DNA from: Flavobacterium amniphilum
Lineage (GTDB): Bacteria; Bacteroidota; Bacteroidia; Flavobacteriales; Flavobacteriaceae
Length of the DNA: 64,000 nt
Assembly (NCBI RefSeq): GCF_023634845.1
Contig: NZ_JAMLJL010000019.1
Location: forward strand, 1-64,000
Reading direction: 5' to 3'
Below are positions 25,560 through 34,132 of this stretch, piece after piece. The first letter of the stretch is position 1; each line of letters opens with the position of its first letter. The notes under the pieces are model-generated. The model saw only the letters and a program-made list of their open reading frames with translations. It was not told the origin of the DNA and did not search any database. A program made the translations under genes and the position numbers.

Positions 25560-26279
25560 CTATAATTTTAGAAGTCCATATTTAATGATACAAAATATGG
25601 CACGAAATCCATCTTTCCATGTAATTTTTTTATCTTCTTTATATGTTCTTCCATAATAAGAAATACCCACTTCATAAATTCGGATATTCGGAATTCTGGC
25701 AATTTTTGCGGTTACTTCCGGTTCAAATCCAAACCGTTTTTCTTTTAACTGTATGGATTTCAAAACATTTTTGCTAAACATTTTATAACACGTTTCCATA
25801 TCTGTTAAGTTTAAATTAGTCATCATGTTGGACAAAAAAGTTAAAAATTTATTCCCTATCGTATGCCAAAAAAACAAAATCCGGTGTGGTTTACTTCCCA
25901 TAAATCTTGAACCATAAACAACATCCGCAAATCCATCCAATAACGGTTGAAGAAGTATATTATATTCTTTTGGATCGTATTCTAAATCTGCATCTTGGAT
26001 AATAATATAGTCGCCGGTAGCTTCACTGATTCCTCTATGAATTGAAGCTCCTTTTCCTAAATTTTTTACATTGGAAAAATACTTAAGGTTCAGATGCTTG
26101 TTTTGTTTGAAGTAGTTTTGAATTAAAATTTCAGATGTGTCCGAAGAACAATCATTAACAATTATAATTTCTTTTTCAATCCCTTGTTCTAAAACAACAA
26201 GTTCAATTTTTTCAAGAATTTTCAGTATTGTTCTTTCCTCATTATAGACAGGAATAATAATAGATAACAGATTATTCAT
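25560..26279 (-). CDS. family 2 glycosyltransferase, DPM1/polyprenyl-phosphate sugar synthase type
   Basis: 239 residues beginning MNNLLSIIIPVYNEERTILK. The metal-binding motif is DAD (Asp96, Asp98) in IIQDADLEYDP, with YGSRFMGSKPHR and the acceptor-side LTDMETCYKMF typical of dolichol-phosphate mannose synthase-like enzymes. No membrane helices, as in the soluble DPM1 class. 44 bases upstream of the TMTC-like gene in the same operon, a donor-maker and donor-user arrangement. Confidence 0.88.
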   Translation of the reverse strand: MNNLLSIIIPVYNEERTILKILEKIELVVLEQGIEKEIIIVNDCSSDTSEILIQNYFKQNKHLNLKYFSNVKNLGKGASIHRGISEATGDYIIIQDADLEYDPKEYNILLQPLLDGFADVVYGSRFMGSKPHRILFFWHTIGNKFLTFLSNMMTNLNLTDMETCYKMFSKNVLKSIQLKEKRFGFEPEVTAKIARIPNIRIYEVGISYYGRTYKEDKKITWKDGFRAIFCIIKYGLLKL

Positions 26280-26460
26280 TTATTTGCAAATTGATTTCAC
26301 AGGAAACTTAATTTTGCACTAAAATACAATTTTAATTAGCTATTTAACAATATTCTTTTAACTCTACTTTAGAGATTTTCAATACTAAAATTCTTCTCTA
26401 AATAGAATTAATGGCAAGATTTAATAAAGTTCAATATATTGATTAGTAATTAATACAAAT

Positions 26461-26491
26461 AAAAAAGCTGCTCTTTTTAAGGAACAGCTCT
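26461..26491 (-). terminator. terminator after dnaB
   Basis: On minus: AGCTGTTC, loop CTTAAAAA, GAGCAGCT, then T6, with one wobble pair. The rest of 26280-26460 is AT-rich with no gene seen. Confidence 0.75.
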
Positions 26492-26501
26492 TTATTTTAT
26501 T

Positions 26502-28049
26502 TTAAAAAGGAACATCACTATCGTCATCATAACTATTCATGTTACTTCCGAAAGCTTCATTCGGAGTAGGAAGATTCGGAGTAGTGAAAGGATTTGAATC
26601 GTCTAAGTTCATTTTTGAAGGCAAATCATCAAAAACAGATCCGAACTCATCTAAATTATCAAACTTTCCTAAGTGTCCCAAGAACTTCAAACGGATGTTT
26701 TCCAAACTACCATTACGGTGTTTTGCAATAATAAACTCAGCTTGTCCTTGTGTAGGTGAACGCTCATCATCATCCCATTCGTCAATTTTATAATATTCCG
26801 GACGGTAAATAAACGATACGATATCAGCATCCTGCTCAATTGCACCCGATTCACGTAAGTCGGAAAGCAATGGACGTTTACTCGATCCACGCGTTTCAAC
26901 GGCACGGGACAACTGCGAAAGTGCAATCACCGGTACGTCCAATTCTTTTGCTAAAGCTTTAAGATTTCGGGAAATGGTCGAAATTTCCTGCTCACGGTTT
27001 CCGCCTCCTTTTCCGCCTCCACCGGCAGTCATTAACTGAAGGTAATCTACAATAATCATTTGAATATTATGCTGGGATTTCAAACGACGGGCTTTAGCAC
27101 GTAAGTCGAAAATAGACAAAGATGGTGTATCGTCAATAAACAAAGGTGCTTTTTCCAAGTCACGTACTTTAACAGAAAGTTGCTCCCATTCGTGCTTTTC
27201 CAATTTACCGGTTCTTAATTTTTCAGATGACAAACCGGTTTCCGAGGAAATCAAACGGGTAATTAACTGTACCGAAGCCATCTCAAGGGAAAATACTGCA
27301 ACACCATGATTAAACTGAATTGCAATATTACGCGCCATCGATAATACGAATGCGGTTTTACCCATACCGGGACGTGCCGCAATAATGATCAAATCGGATG
27401 GCTGCCAACCCGAAGTTACCTTGTCCAATGCATGGAATCCGGTAGCAACACCACTCAATCCTTCTTTTCCGGCAATTTGTTCGATTCGTTTTTTCGCCTG
27501 GATAACCAAACTCTGGGCTGTTTCAGAACTACGCTTGATATTACCTTGGGTAACTTCATATAATTTTGACTCGGCTTTATCCAACAAATCAAAAACATCG
27601 GTACTTTCATCATAGGAATCTTCGATAATTTCGGAAGAAATCTTGATCAAACTACGCTGAATATGCTTTTGAAGGATAATTCTCGAGTGAAATTCAATGT
27701 GTGCAGAAGATGAAATTTTCTGGGTTAGCTGGATCAGATAAAAATCTCCTCCGGCTAATTCCAATTTGGCCATTTTCTTTAATTGTGCCGAAACGGTCAA
27801 TAAGTCAATAGGCTGTGAATCATTAAAAAGGGTTACAATTGCCTCAAAGATGTATTTATGGGCATCTTTGTAAAAAGCATCCGGCTGCAAGATATCGATA
27901 ACCTCATCAACACCCTTTTTATCAATCATCATAGCACCCAACACAGCTTCCTCCAAGTCGAGGGCCTGCGGTGGTAACTTTCCTTTCTCCAGGTTGATAA
28001 TAGTGGTCTTATCTACCTTTACAGGGTTAATATTCTTGAGATTTTCCAT
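26502..28049 (-). CDS. dnaB: replicative DNA helicase
   Basis: Hexameric 5'-3' helicase of the replication fork. The 515 residues have the DnaB N-terminal domain (LPPQALDLEEAVLGAMMIDK) and a RecA-like C-terminal domain. Walker A ARPGMGKT ends near residue 232, and Walker B is MIIVDYLQLM. SRAVETRGSSKRPLLSDLRE and GAIEQDADIV (the arginine-finger region) also fit. The acidic Asn-rich tail ending DDSDVPF is typical of flavobacterial DnaB. Its -7 box lies only 4 bases before the ATG, which implies a leaderless or nearly leaderless mRNA. Confidence 0.97.
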   Translation of the reverse strand: MENLKNINPVKVDKTTIINLEKGKLPPQALDLEEAVLGAMMIDKKGVDEVIDILQPDAFYKDAHKYIFEAIVTLFNDSQPIDLLTVSAQLKKMAKLELAGGDFYLIQLTQKISSSAHIEFHSRIILQKHIQRSLIKISSEIIEDSYDESTDVFDLLDKAESKLYEVTQGNIKRSSETAQSLVIQAKKRIEQIAGKEGLSGVATGFHALDKVTSGWQPSDLIIIAARPGMGKTAFVLSMARNIAIQFNHGVAVFSLEMASVQLITRLISSETGLSSEKLRTGKLEKHEWEQLSVKVRDLEKAPLFIDDTPSLSIFDLRAKARRLKSQHNIQMIIVDYLQLMTAGGGGKGGGNREQEISTISRNLKALAKELDVPVIALSQLSRAVETRGSSKRPLLSDLRESGAIEQDADIVSFIYRPEYYKIDEWDDDERSPTQGQAEFIIAKHRNGSLENIRLKFLGHLGKFDNLDEFGSVFDDLPSKMNLDDSNPFTTPNLPTPNEAFGSNMNSYDDDSDVPF

Positions 28050-28053
28050 GATA

Positions 28054-28061
28054 CAAAAGTA
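28054..28061 (-). promoter_or_regulatory. dnaB -7 box, almost touching the start codon
   Basis: TACTTTTG on minus ends at 28054 and the dnaB ATG is at 28049-28047. Transcription would begin at or next to the A of the start codon. Confidence 0.5.
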
Positions 28062-28150
28062 CGTCTTCTGTCCCTAAAACAGGTAAAAAGACCTTTCTAA
28101 ATGTGTGAACAACTTTTTGTTGAAAACTAAATTTTTCTGTTGATAACCAA

Positions 28151-28186
28151 AAAAAAATCCGAAACCACTGGGCTTCGGATTTTCTA
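28151..28186 (-). terminator. terminator after accA
   Basis: On minus: AAAATCCGAA, loop, TTCGGATTTTTTTTT. A clear hairpin with a long T-run. Confidence 0.85.
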
Positions 28187-28202
28187 TAATTCGATTCGAA
28201 TT

Positions 28203-29156
28203 TTACTCATTAAACTGCCCCATCTTGCTGTACTTGTCCATTCTTTGGGCAATTAGATCAGCTGTTGATAAGTCTTTTAATTCGTTAAATCCTTTTAAAA
28301 CATATTCTTTTACCGATTTGAAACCGGTTTCTTTATCTCTGTGAATTCCTCCCAGTGGTTCAGGAACAATATCATCAATCAGCTTGTGCTCTTTCATATC
28401 AACCGGTGTCAACTTTAAAGCTTCCGCTGCTTGCTCTTTGTACTCCCAGCTTCTCCATAAAATAGAAGAACATGATTCAGGTGAAATTACTGAATACCAT
28501 GTATTTTCCAACATCAATACACGGTCTCCCACACCAATTCCCAAAGCTCCTCCCGAAGCACCTTCACCAATAATAACGGTAATAATCGGCACTTTCAAAC
28601 GGATCATTTCCAAGATATTACGGGCAATAGCTTCTCCCTGACCTCTTTCTTCAGCTTCTAATCCCGGATAAGCTCCCGGGGTATCTACTAAAGTCAATAC
28701 AGGAATATTGAATTTCTCTGCCATTTTCATTAAACGCAAAGCTTTACGGTAACCTTCCGGATTCGCCATACCAAAATTACGCAACTGACGCATTTTAGTA
28801 TTGATCCCTTTTTGCTGACCGATAATCATGAATGATTGTCCGTCAATTTGACCTAAACCACCCACCATTGCTTTATCATCTTTAACACCACGATCACCAA
28901 ACAACTCCAAAAATGTATTGTCAGTTAAACTTGCAATATGCTCTAAAGTATAAGGTCTGTTAGGATGTCTTGACATTTGAACACGTTGCCATGCACTCAT
29001 GTTCGCGTATATATCTTTCTTGGTTTCTTCTAATTTTTTAGTGATTTGTTCACAAGTAGCAGTAACATCAACGTCTGATTCCTGACCTATGACCTGACAT
29101 TTTTCCAATTGTTCTTCCAGTTCCTTAATTGGTAATTCAAAATCCAAATATTCCAT
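28203..29156 (-). CDS. accA: acetyl-CoA carboxylase carboxyltransferase subunit alpha
   Basis: Forms, with AccD, the carboxyltransferase that makes malonyl-CoA for fatty acid synthesis. 317 residues of normal length with family signatures: MSAWQRVQMSRHPNRPYTLE, GDRGVKDDKAMVGGLG, TLVDTPGAYPGLEAEERGQG and GEGASGGALGIGVGD (the oxyanion and CoA site). A -7 box TATCTTTG on minus (29198-29191) and the terminator at 28151 make it a single-gene unit. Confidence 0.97.
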   Translation of the reverse strand: MEYLDFELPIKELEEQLEKCQVIGQESDVDVTATCEQITKKLEETKKDIYANMSAWQRVQMSRHPNRPYTLEHIASLTDNTFLELFGDRGVKDDKAMVGGLGQIDGQSFMIIGQQKGINTKMRQLRNFGMANPEGYRKALRLMKMAEKFNIPVLTLVDTPGAYPGLEAEERGQGEAIARNILEMIRLKVPIITVIIGEGASGGALGIGVGDRVLMLENTWYSVISPESCSSILWRSWEYKEQAAEALKLTPVDMKEHKLIDDIVPEPLGGIHRDKETGFKSVKEYVLKGFNELKDLSTADLIAQRMDKYSKMGQFNE

Positions 29157-29190
29157 GAGATTTTTATTTTTTGTGTCTAATATGAAGTAA

Positions 29191-29198
29191 CAAAGATA
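29191..29198 (-). promoter_or_regulatory. accA -7 box
   Basis: TATCTTTG on minus, 34 bases before the accA ATG. Confidence 0.5.
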
Positions 29199-29274
29199 AA
29201 ATTTCTAGTTGAGTATAAAAGCATATTTTGCCTTATTATTGCATTTTGCCAACATTGGCTTAATAATCAATAAT

Positions 29275-30165
29275 TTACACTTCAACTTGTTTTACCTTAT
29301 TTTTCAGTACGCCGTTTAATATTACAGTTGAAAGTATGATTAAGGCTCCTATATAAAACTGACTGTTCATTTGCTCTTTTTCACCAAAAACAACCAAAGC
29401 CAGAATAATACCATAGATAGGCTCCAGGTTAATGGTAAGCATTACCGTGTACGGACTCAGGTATTTCATCACGCCTACCGAAGCGATAAACGCATAAGCG
29501 GTACAAAATGAACTCAGTACAAAAAGCCAGATTAAATCATTCCAGGAAAGTTTAAAGAATTCGGCGTTAAAACTCCCTCCTATTAACAGGAATATGGAGA
29601 AAAACAACACTCCTCCCACCAATTCGTAGAAGGAAATGATAGTTGGGTCATATACCTGGGCAAATTTACCATTGATGATCGAGAAGGATGCCGATAAAAA
29701 GGCAGATGTCAAGGCCAGTAGAATCCCTTCCACATAATGTCCTTCTACCTTAAAAATAAGATACAGTCCGGCGATAACCACCAATCCGAAAAGCACCTCA
29801 TATCCGATTACCTTTCTCTTGAAAAAGATAGGCTCCAGTATCGAGGCAAAAAAAGCCCCAGTCGATAAACAGGCTAGCGTAACTGAAACATTGGAAACCT
29901 TAATGGCTTTAAAGAATGTATACCAGTGCAACGCAATAACCAATCCGGCAAAAAGCAGCACTAATATGGTTTTCAAAGGAAGTTTATACGGCAGTTTCCT
30001 GAACCACATATAAACCAGTATGAATAAAGAAGCAAAAAGCATCCGGTACCAAACTAACGGTAAGGCTTCTAATGTAATTAAAGCACCCAAAACAGCCGTG
30101 AATCCCCAAACGAATACTATAAAATGTAAATGCAGGTAACTGTTGAATACTTTATCTTTTGGCAT
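29275..30165 (-). CDS. EamA-family (DMT) inner-membrane transporter
   Basis: 296 residues with ten predicted membrane helices in two repeated EamA halves (HLHFIVFVWGFTAVLGALIT; second half ILLALTSAFLSASFSIINGK). The C-terminal part YTVMLTINLEPIYGIILALV is the typical second-half signature. A drug or metabolite exporter by family; substrate unknown. Overlaps the LptF/G gene by 14 bases, so it is the last gene of the tgt operon. Confidence 0.88.
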   Translation of the reverse strand: MPKDKVFNSYLHLHFIVFVWGFTAVLGALITLEALPLVWYRMLFASLFILVYMWFRKLPYKLPLKTILVLLFAGLVIALHWYTFFKAIKVSNVSVTLACLSTGAFFASILEPIFFKRKVIGYEVLFGLVVIAGLYLIFKVEGHYVEGILLALTSAFLSASFSIINGKFAQVYDPTIISFYELVGGVLFFSIFLLIGGSFNAEFFKLSWNDLIWLFVLSSFCTAYAFIASVGVMKYLSPYTVMLTINLEPIYGIILALVVFGEKEQMNSQFYIGALIILSTVILNGVLKNKVKQVEV

Positions 30166-31258
30166 TTTTAAGAAGGTAATAAGCTAATACTCCGAAAACA
30201 ATATTTGGAATCCATACTCCGATCAATGGTGAAAAAGATGATTTTTCGGCCATGGTTCCGAATATTTTATCCAGGAAAATATAGGCAAAAGCCACAGCGA
30301 TACCAATCGCTAAATTGATTCCCATCCCTCCTCTTCTTTTCATTGAAGAAACAGAAACAGCAATAATCGTTAAGATAAAAGCAGAAATAGGAATACTGTA
30401 TTTACGGTATTTTACTACCATATAACGGTTGATATTCGATGATCCTCTTTGCTTTTCTTTCTCAATAAACTTATTCAGTTCGGTCATGTTAAGTGTTTCG
30501 GCGATGTAAATAACCGGTGTAAGATCATCCATCTCAAAATTGAACTTCATGTTCTTAACATTCTCCCTTTCAAGCTTATCACCCAACTCACCTACGGTAC
30601 GTTTTGTAAAGTTCATCATCGTATAATCCTTTGTTTTCGGGTTATACATAATAGACGATGCAGTTATCTTATAAAGTAGTCTTTCTTTATCAAACTTTTC
30701 ATAAACGAAGTTATAACCGGTTTTGGCTTCCTGACTGAAGTTACTGGCGTAAATAAATTCGCTGTCACTGATTTGCCTGTACACATCACTGGTTTGCCGC
30801 ATTTCACTCCTTCCGCCGCCTTTGAGGTACATATAACGGAAATTATTAAACCCTTCACTGGCTCTGGGAACCAAAAAGAATCCCATGAACAAAGCAAACA
30901 TACAAACCATGGTTGCTCCTATCATATAAGGTCTAAGGAAACGGCTGAACGAAATTCCGGAACTCAGGATTGCAACAATCTCGGTATTATTGGCCAGTTT
31001 TGAGGTAAACCAGATAATGGACAAAAAGAGGAAAATGGGGAAGAGCAAATTGGCAAAATAGATGATAAAGTCTAAATAATAACCAACCACCTTTACAAAT
31101 GGCACTTTATTTTCCAAAATCCTGTTAATCTTTTCAGATACGTCAATTGTAATACCAATTGGAATGAACAATAACAACATAGTGGAAAAGGTCATTAAAT
31201 ACCTTCTCAATATGTATCTGTCGATAATTGTTAGTTTAGAAAATAACTGCTTGAACAT
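30152..31258 (-). CDS. LPS export permease, LptF/LptG family
   Basis: 368 residues of the YjgP/YjgQ family. Inner-membrane subunit of the LptBFG transporter that moves lipopolysaccharide toward the outer membrane. Three N-terminal helices (YILRRYLMTFSTMLLLFIPI, YYLDFIIYFANLLFPIFLFL), a periplasmic beta-jellyroll region, then three C-terminal helices (ISAFILTIIAVSVSSMKRRG). The conserved NNTEIVAILSSGISF lies in the coupling region. Only one F/G member is present here, so F versus G is not assigned. Its first base is shared with the last base of tgt. Confidence 0.92.
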   Translation of the reverse strand: MFKQLFSKLTIIDRYILRRYLMTFSTMLLLFIPIGITIDVSEKINRILENKVPFVKVVGYYLDFIIYFANLLFPIFLFLSIIWFTSKLANNTEIVAILSSGISFSRFLRPYMIGATMVCMFALFMGFFLVPRASEGFNNFRYMYLKGGGRSEMRQTSDVYRQISDSEFIYASNFSQEAKTGYNFVYEKFDKERLLYKITASSIMYNPKTKDYTMMNFTKRTVGELGDKLERENVKNMKFNFEMDDLTPVIYIAETLNMTELNKFIEKEKQRGSSNINRYMVVKYRKYSIPISAFILTIIAVSVSSMKRRGGMGINLAIGIAVAFAYIFLDKIFGTMAEKSSFSPLIGVWIPNIVFGVLAYYLLKNAKR

Positions 31259-32388
31259 TATAAGCGCTTATCCATTTGTTTAACCATTTTTTCTTTCCAC
31301 TCACGGAAATCTCCTGCTAAGATATGTTTTCTTGCCTCACGAACCAACCACATATAGAATCCTAAATTGTGAATCGTGGCAATTTGTTTTCCTAAATATT
31401 CATCGGCAGCAAATAAATGGCGCAAATAAGCCTTAGTATATTCTACATCTACGAAAGTGTGTGCCATTTCGTCGATTGGCGAAAAGTCATCAGCCCATTT
31501 TTTATTTTTGATATTGATGGTACCGTGTGCTGTAAACAACATTCCGTTGCGGGCATTTCTGGTTGGCATCACACAGTCAAACATATCGATACCCAAAGCA
31601 ATGTTTTCCAAGATATTAATTGGCGTACCCACACCCATTAAGTAACGGGGTTTGTCTTTCGGGAGGATGGCCGTAACGACTTCGGTCATTGCATACATCT
31701 CTTCTGCCGGTTCACCCACAGATAATCCTCCAATGGCGTTACCTACTGCTCCTGCATTTGCGATATATTCGGCTGATTGCTGACGTAAATCTTTATAAGT
31801 ACTTCCTTGTACAATGGGAAAGAAAGCCTGATTGTAATCGTATTTAAGTGGTGTTTTGTCTAAATGTGCGATACAACGGTCCAACCAACGGTGTGTCATG
31901 TGCATCGAACGTTTTGCATAACGGTAATCACACGGATAAGGTGTACACTCGTCGAAAGCCATGATAATATCAGCACCAATGGTACGCTGGATTTCCATTA
32001 CACTTTCCGGAGAAAAGAAATGGTATGAACCATCGATATGTGATTTGAATTTCACTCCTTCTTCCTTAATTTTTCGGTTAGAAGAAAGCGAATACACCTG
32101 ATATCCTCCTGAATCGGTTAAAATATTACGGTCCCAGTTCATGAATTTGTGCAAACCACCTGCTTTTTCCAAAATTGGAGTCTGCGGACGTAAATATAAA
32201 TGGTAAGTATTTCCTAAGATGATATCCGGATTGATTTCCTCTTTCAATTCGCGTTGGTGCACTCCTTTTACCGAAGCTACGGTACCAACCGGCATAAAAA
32301 TAGGAGTCTCAATAACTCCGTGATCTGTAGTAATTTTACCGGCTCTGGCTTGTGTTTGCGGATCGGTGTGTAATAAATCAAACTTCAT
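31258..32388 (-). CDS. tgt: tRNA-guanine transglycosylase
   Basis: Exchanges guanine-34 in GUN-anticodon tRNAs for preQ1 on the way to queuosine. 376 residues with all key parts: active-site Asp in LTDSGGYQVYSL, DIIMAFDECTPYP, QGSTYKDLR, GGLSVGEP, and the nucleophile region GIDMFDCVMPTRNARNG. The zinc site is less clear: the usual CxCxxC is replaced by a stretch with few Cys after MLFTAHG (MAHTFVDVEYTKAYLRHLF), common in this phylum as far as I recall. Heads a tgt-lptF/G-EamA operon. Confidence 0.96.
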   Translation of the reverse strand: MKFDLLHTDPQTQARAGKITTDHGVIETPIFMPVGTVASVKGVHQRELKEEINPDIILGNTYHLYLRPQTPILEKAGGLHKFMNWDRNILTDSGGYQVYSLSSNRKIKEEGVKFKSHIDGSYHFFSPESVMEIQRTIGADIIMAFDECTPYPCDYRYAKRSMHMTHRWLDRCIAHLDKTPLKYDYNQAFFPIVQGSTYKDLRQQSAEYIANAGAVGNAIGGLSVGEPAEEMYAMTEVVTAILPKDKPRYLMGVGTPINILENIALGIDMFDCVMPTRNARNGMLFTAHGTINIKNKKWADDFSPIDEMAHTFVDVEYTKAYLRHLFAADEYLGKQIATIHNLGFYMWLVREARKHILAGDFREWKEKMVKQMDKRL

Positions 32389-32418
32389 ATAATGCGTTCT
32401 TCCTTAAAATTCGAAAGG

Positions 32419-32426
32419 CAAAGATA
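32419..32426 (-). promoter_or_regulatory. tgt operon -7 box
   Basis: TATCTTTG on minus, 30 bases before the tgt ATG. Confidence 0.5.
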
Positions 32427-32697
32427 AGTTAATTCAGTAATTTGATTGAGAGTTCTTTTCAAATTTTAGGAATGTTTTAGTAACCAGTGACTAGTAATTA
32501 GTGATTAGTACCTTTTGAAGAGTCCTTAGTCCTTAGCGCTTAGTCCTTAGTAACGGTTAAAGAGTGTTTCACAGCATTTAAAGAATAATTAGTACTTTTT
32601 GAATAGTCCATAGTACCTTCTTTAGAGTTCCAAGTACTTAGCTCTTAGTCCTTAGTAATCGTTAAAAAGTTATCAATACCACTTAAATAGTCTTTGG

Positions 32698-32786
32698 TAC
32701 CACTTGACTTCGACAGGCTCAGCCACCGAATATCTATCAGTACCACTTGACTTCGACAGGCTCAGCCACCGAATATCTATCGGTAC
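32698..32786. repeat. two 43-bp direct repeats with TTCGACAGGCTCAG core
   Basis: CACTTGACTTCGACAGGCTC then AGCCACCGAATATCTATC appears at 32701 and again at 32744 (period 43). The core matches the dispersed elements at 385 and 640. The stretch 32430-32697 before it is low-complexity (TAGTCCTTAG, GTAATTAGTG words) with no gene seen. Confidence 0.85.
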
Positions 32787-33058
32787 CACCTAAAAATTAG
32801 CAGTACCACTTAAAAACTATCAGTACCACCTAAAAACTATTAGTACCACTTAAAAACTATCAGTACCACCTAAAAACTATCGGTACCACTTAAAAAGTCT
32901 TCGGTACCACCTAAATAATCGTCTGTACCAGTTAAAAAATCTTTGGTACCACCTAAAAAGCTATCTGTACCACTTAAAAAGTCTTCGGTACCACTTAAAT
33001 AATCATCTGTACCAACTAAAAAGTCTTTGGTACCACCTAAATAATCATTGGTACCAAT
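32787..33058. repeat. degenerate 21-bp tandem array
   Basis: Units such as GGTACCACTTAAAAAGTCTTC and variants (with AATAATCGTCT or AACTATCA) recur about every 21 bp; the first part has shorter 18-19 bp spacing. In the minus direction one frame reads a chance seven-residue repeat (DYLGGTE-like). 33059-33160 is again ACTATGAACTATGGACTAAG-type low-complexity DNA. Confidence 0.8.
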
Positions 33059-33167
33059 CAAAGAACACTAATTACTAATTACTCTTCACTATGAACTATG
33101 AACTATGGACTAAGAGCTAAGGACTAACAAAATGAACAAAACTTTTGCCAGTCGGAAAAATAAAAGG

Positions 33168-33175
33168 TAATTTTG
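33168..33175 (+). promoter_or_regulatory. transketolase -7 box
   Basis: TAATTTTG, 27 bases before the ATG at 33203. A TTG at 33173 that would extend the frame lies inside this box and is rejected as start. Confidence 0.45.
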
Positions 33176-33202
33176 GGCGCAAATAATTTATACGTATTCA
33201 AA

Positions 33203-34051
33203 ATGTCTGACATTCAACAACTAACAAAATTTACAACACAGGTAAGAAGAGATATTCTTCGCATGGTGCACGCTGTAAATTCAGGTCACCCGGGAGGTTC
33301 TTTAGGGTGTGCGGAATTCTTCACAGTTCTTTACCAACACTTAATGGACAGAAAACCCGGATTTGACATGGACGGTATTGGAGAAGACATCTTCTTCTTA
33401 TCAAACGGTCACATCTCTCCTGTTTTTTATTCGGTTTTAGCCCGTAGCGGTTATTTCCCGGTAAAAGAACTGGCTACTTTCCGTAAGTTAAACTCAAGAT
33501 TGCAAGGTCACCCAACTACACACGAAGGTTTACCGGGAATCAGAATGGCTTCGGGATCTTTAGGACAAGGTTTATCTGTTGCTATTGGTGCTGCACAGGC
33601 TAAGAAATTGAATAAAGACAACCATTTAGTATATGCTTTATGTGGTGACGGTGAATTACAGGAAGGTCAAAACTGGGAAGCTATCATGTATGCTTCTGCA
33701 AAAGGCGTTGACAACTTAATTGCCACTATCGACTTAAACGGAAAGCAAATTGACGGTACTACTGACGAAGTTTTGAACATGGGTAGCGTAAAAGCCAAGT
33801 TCGAAGCGTTTGACTGGGACGTTGTTGAAATCAAAGAAGGAAATAATATCGAAGCGATCATTGCCGGTATGACCCATGCTAAATCTTTAGCAGGAAAAGG
33901 AAAACCGGTTTGTGTTTTATTGCATACGGAAATGGGTCACGGTGTAGATTTCATGATGCACACACATGCTTGGCACGGAAAAGCGCCTAACGATGAGCAA
34001 TTAGAGAAAGCATTGGTACAAAACCATTTAGAAGACGAAATCGATTATTAA
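33203..34051 (+). CDS. transketolase, N-terminal subunit
   Basis: Thiamine diphosphate-binding half of a split transketolase of the non-oxidative pentose phosphate pathway. 282 residues with the TPP-binding motif GDGELQEGQNWEAIMYA through NLIATIDLNGKQ, HPGGSLGCAEF, and HTEMGHGVDFMMHTHAWHGK. The partner subunit is encoded 81 bases downstream. The short split form is common in bacteria and archaea. Confidence 0.95.
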   Translation: MSDIQQLTKFTTQVRRDILRMVHAVNSGHPGGSLGCAEFFTVLYQHLMDRKPGFDMDGIGEDIFFLSNGHISPVFYSVLARSGYFPVKELATFRKLNSRLQGHPTTHEGLPGIRMASGSLGQGLSVAIGAAQAKKLNKDNHLVYALCGDGELQEGQNWEAIMYASAKGVDNLIATIDLNGKQIDGTTDEVLNMGSVKAKFEAFDWDVVEIKEGNNIEAIIAGMTHAKSLAGKGKPVCVLLHTEMGHGVDFMMHTHAWHGKAPNDEQLEKALVQNHLEDEIDY

Positions 34052-34132
34052 GAATTATGAGTTATGAGTTCTAAGTTATGGGTTATTCTCCCAAACTTTT
34101 AATTCTTAAACCATTTCAATCATACATTGAAT

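Noticed and set aside
26280..26460. Small gene between the glycosyltransferase and dnaB
   Set aside because: Only AT-rich sequence with short interrupted frames; nothing with a start, helix or motif.
32870..33061. 63-residue minus-strand frame with DYLGGTE-like heptads
   Set aside because: Produced by the 21-bp repeat whose length is a multiple of three; begins and ends inside the array and has no promoter.
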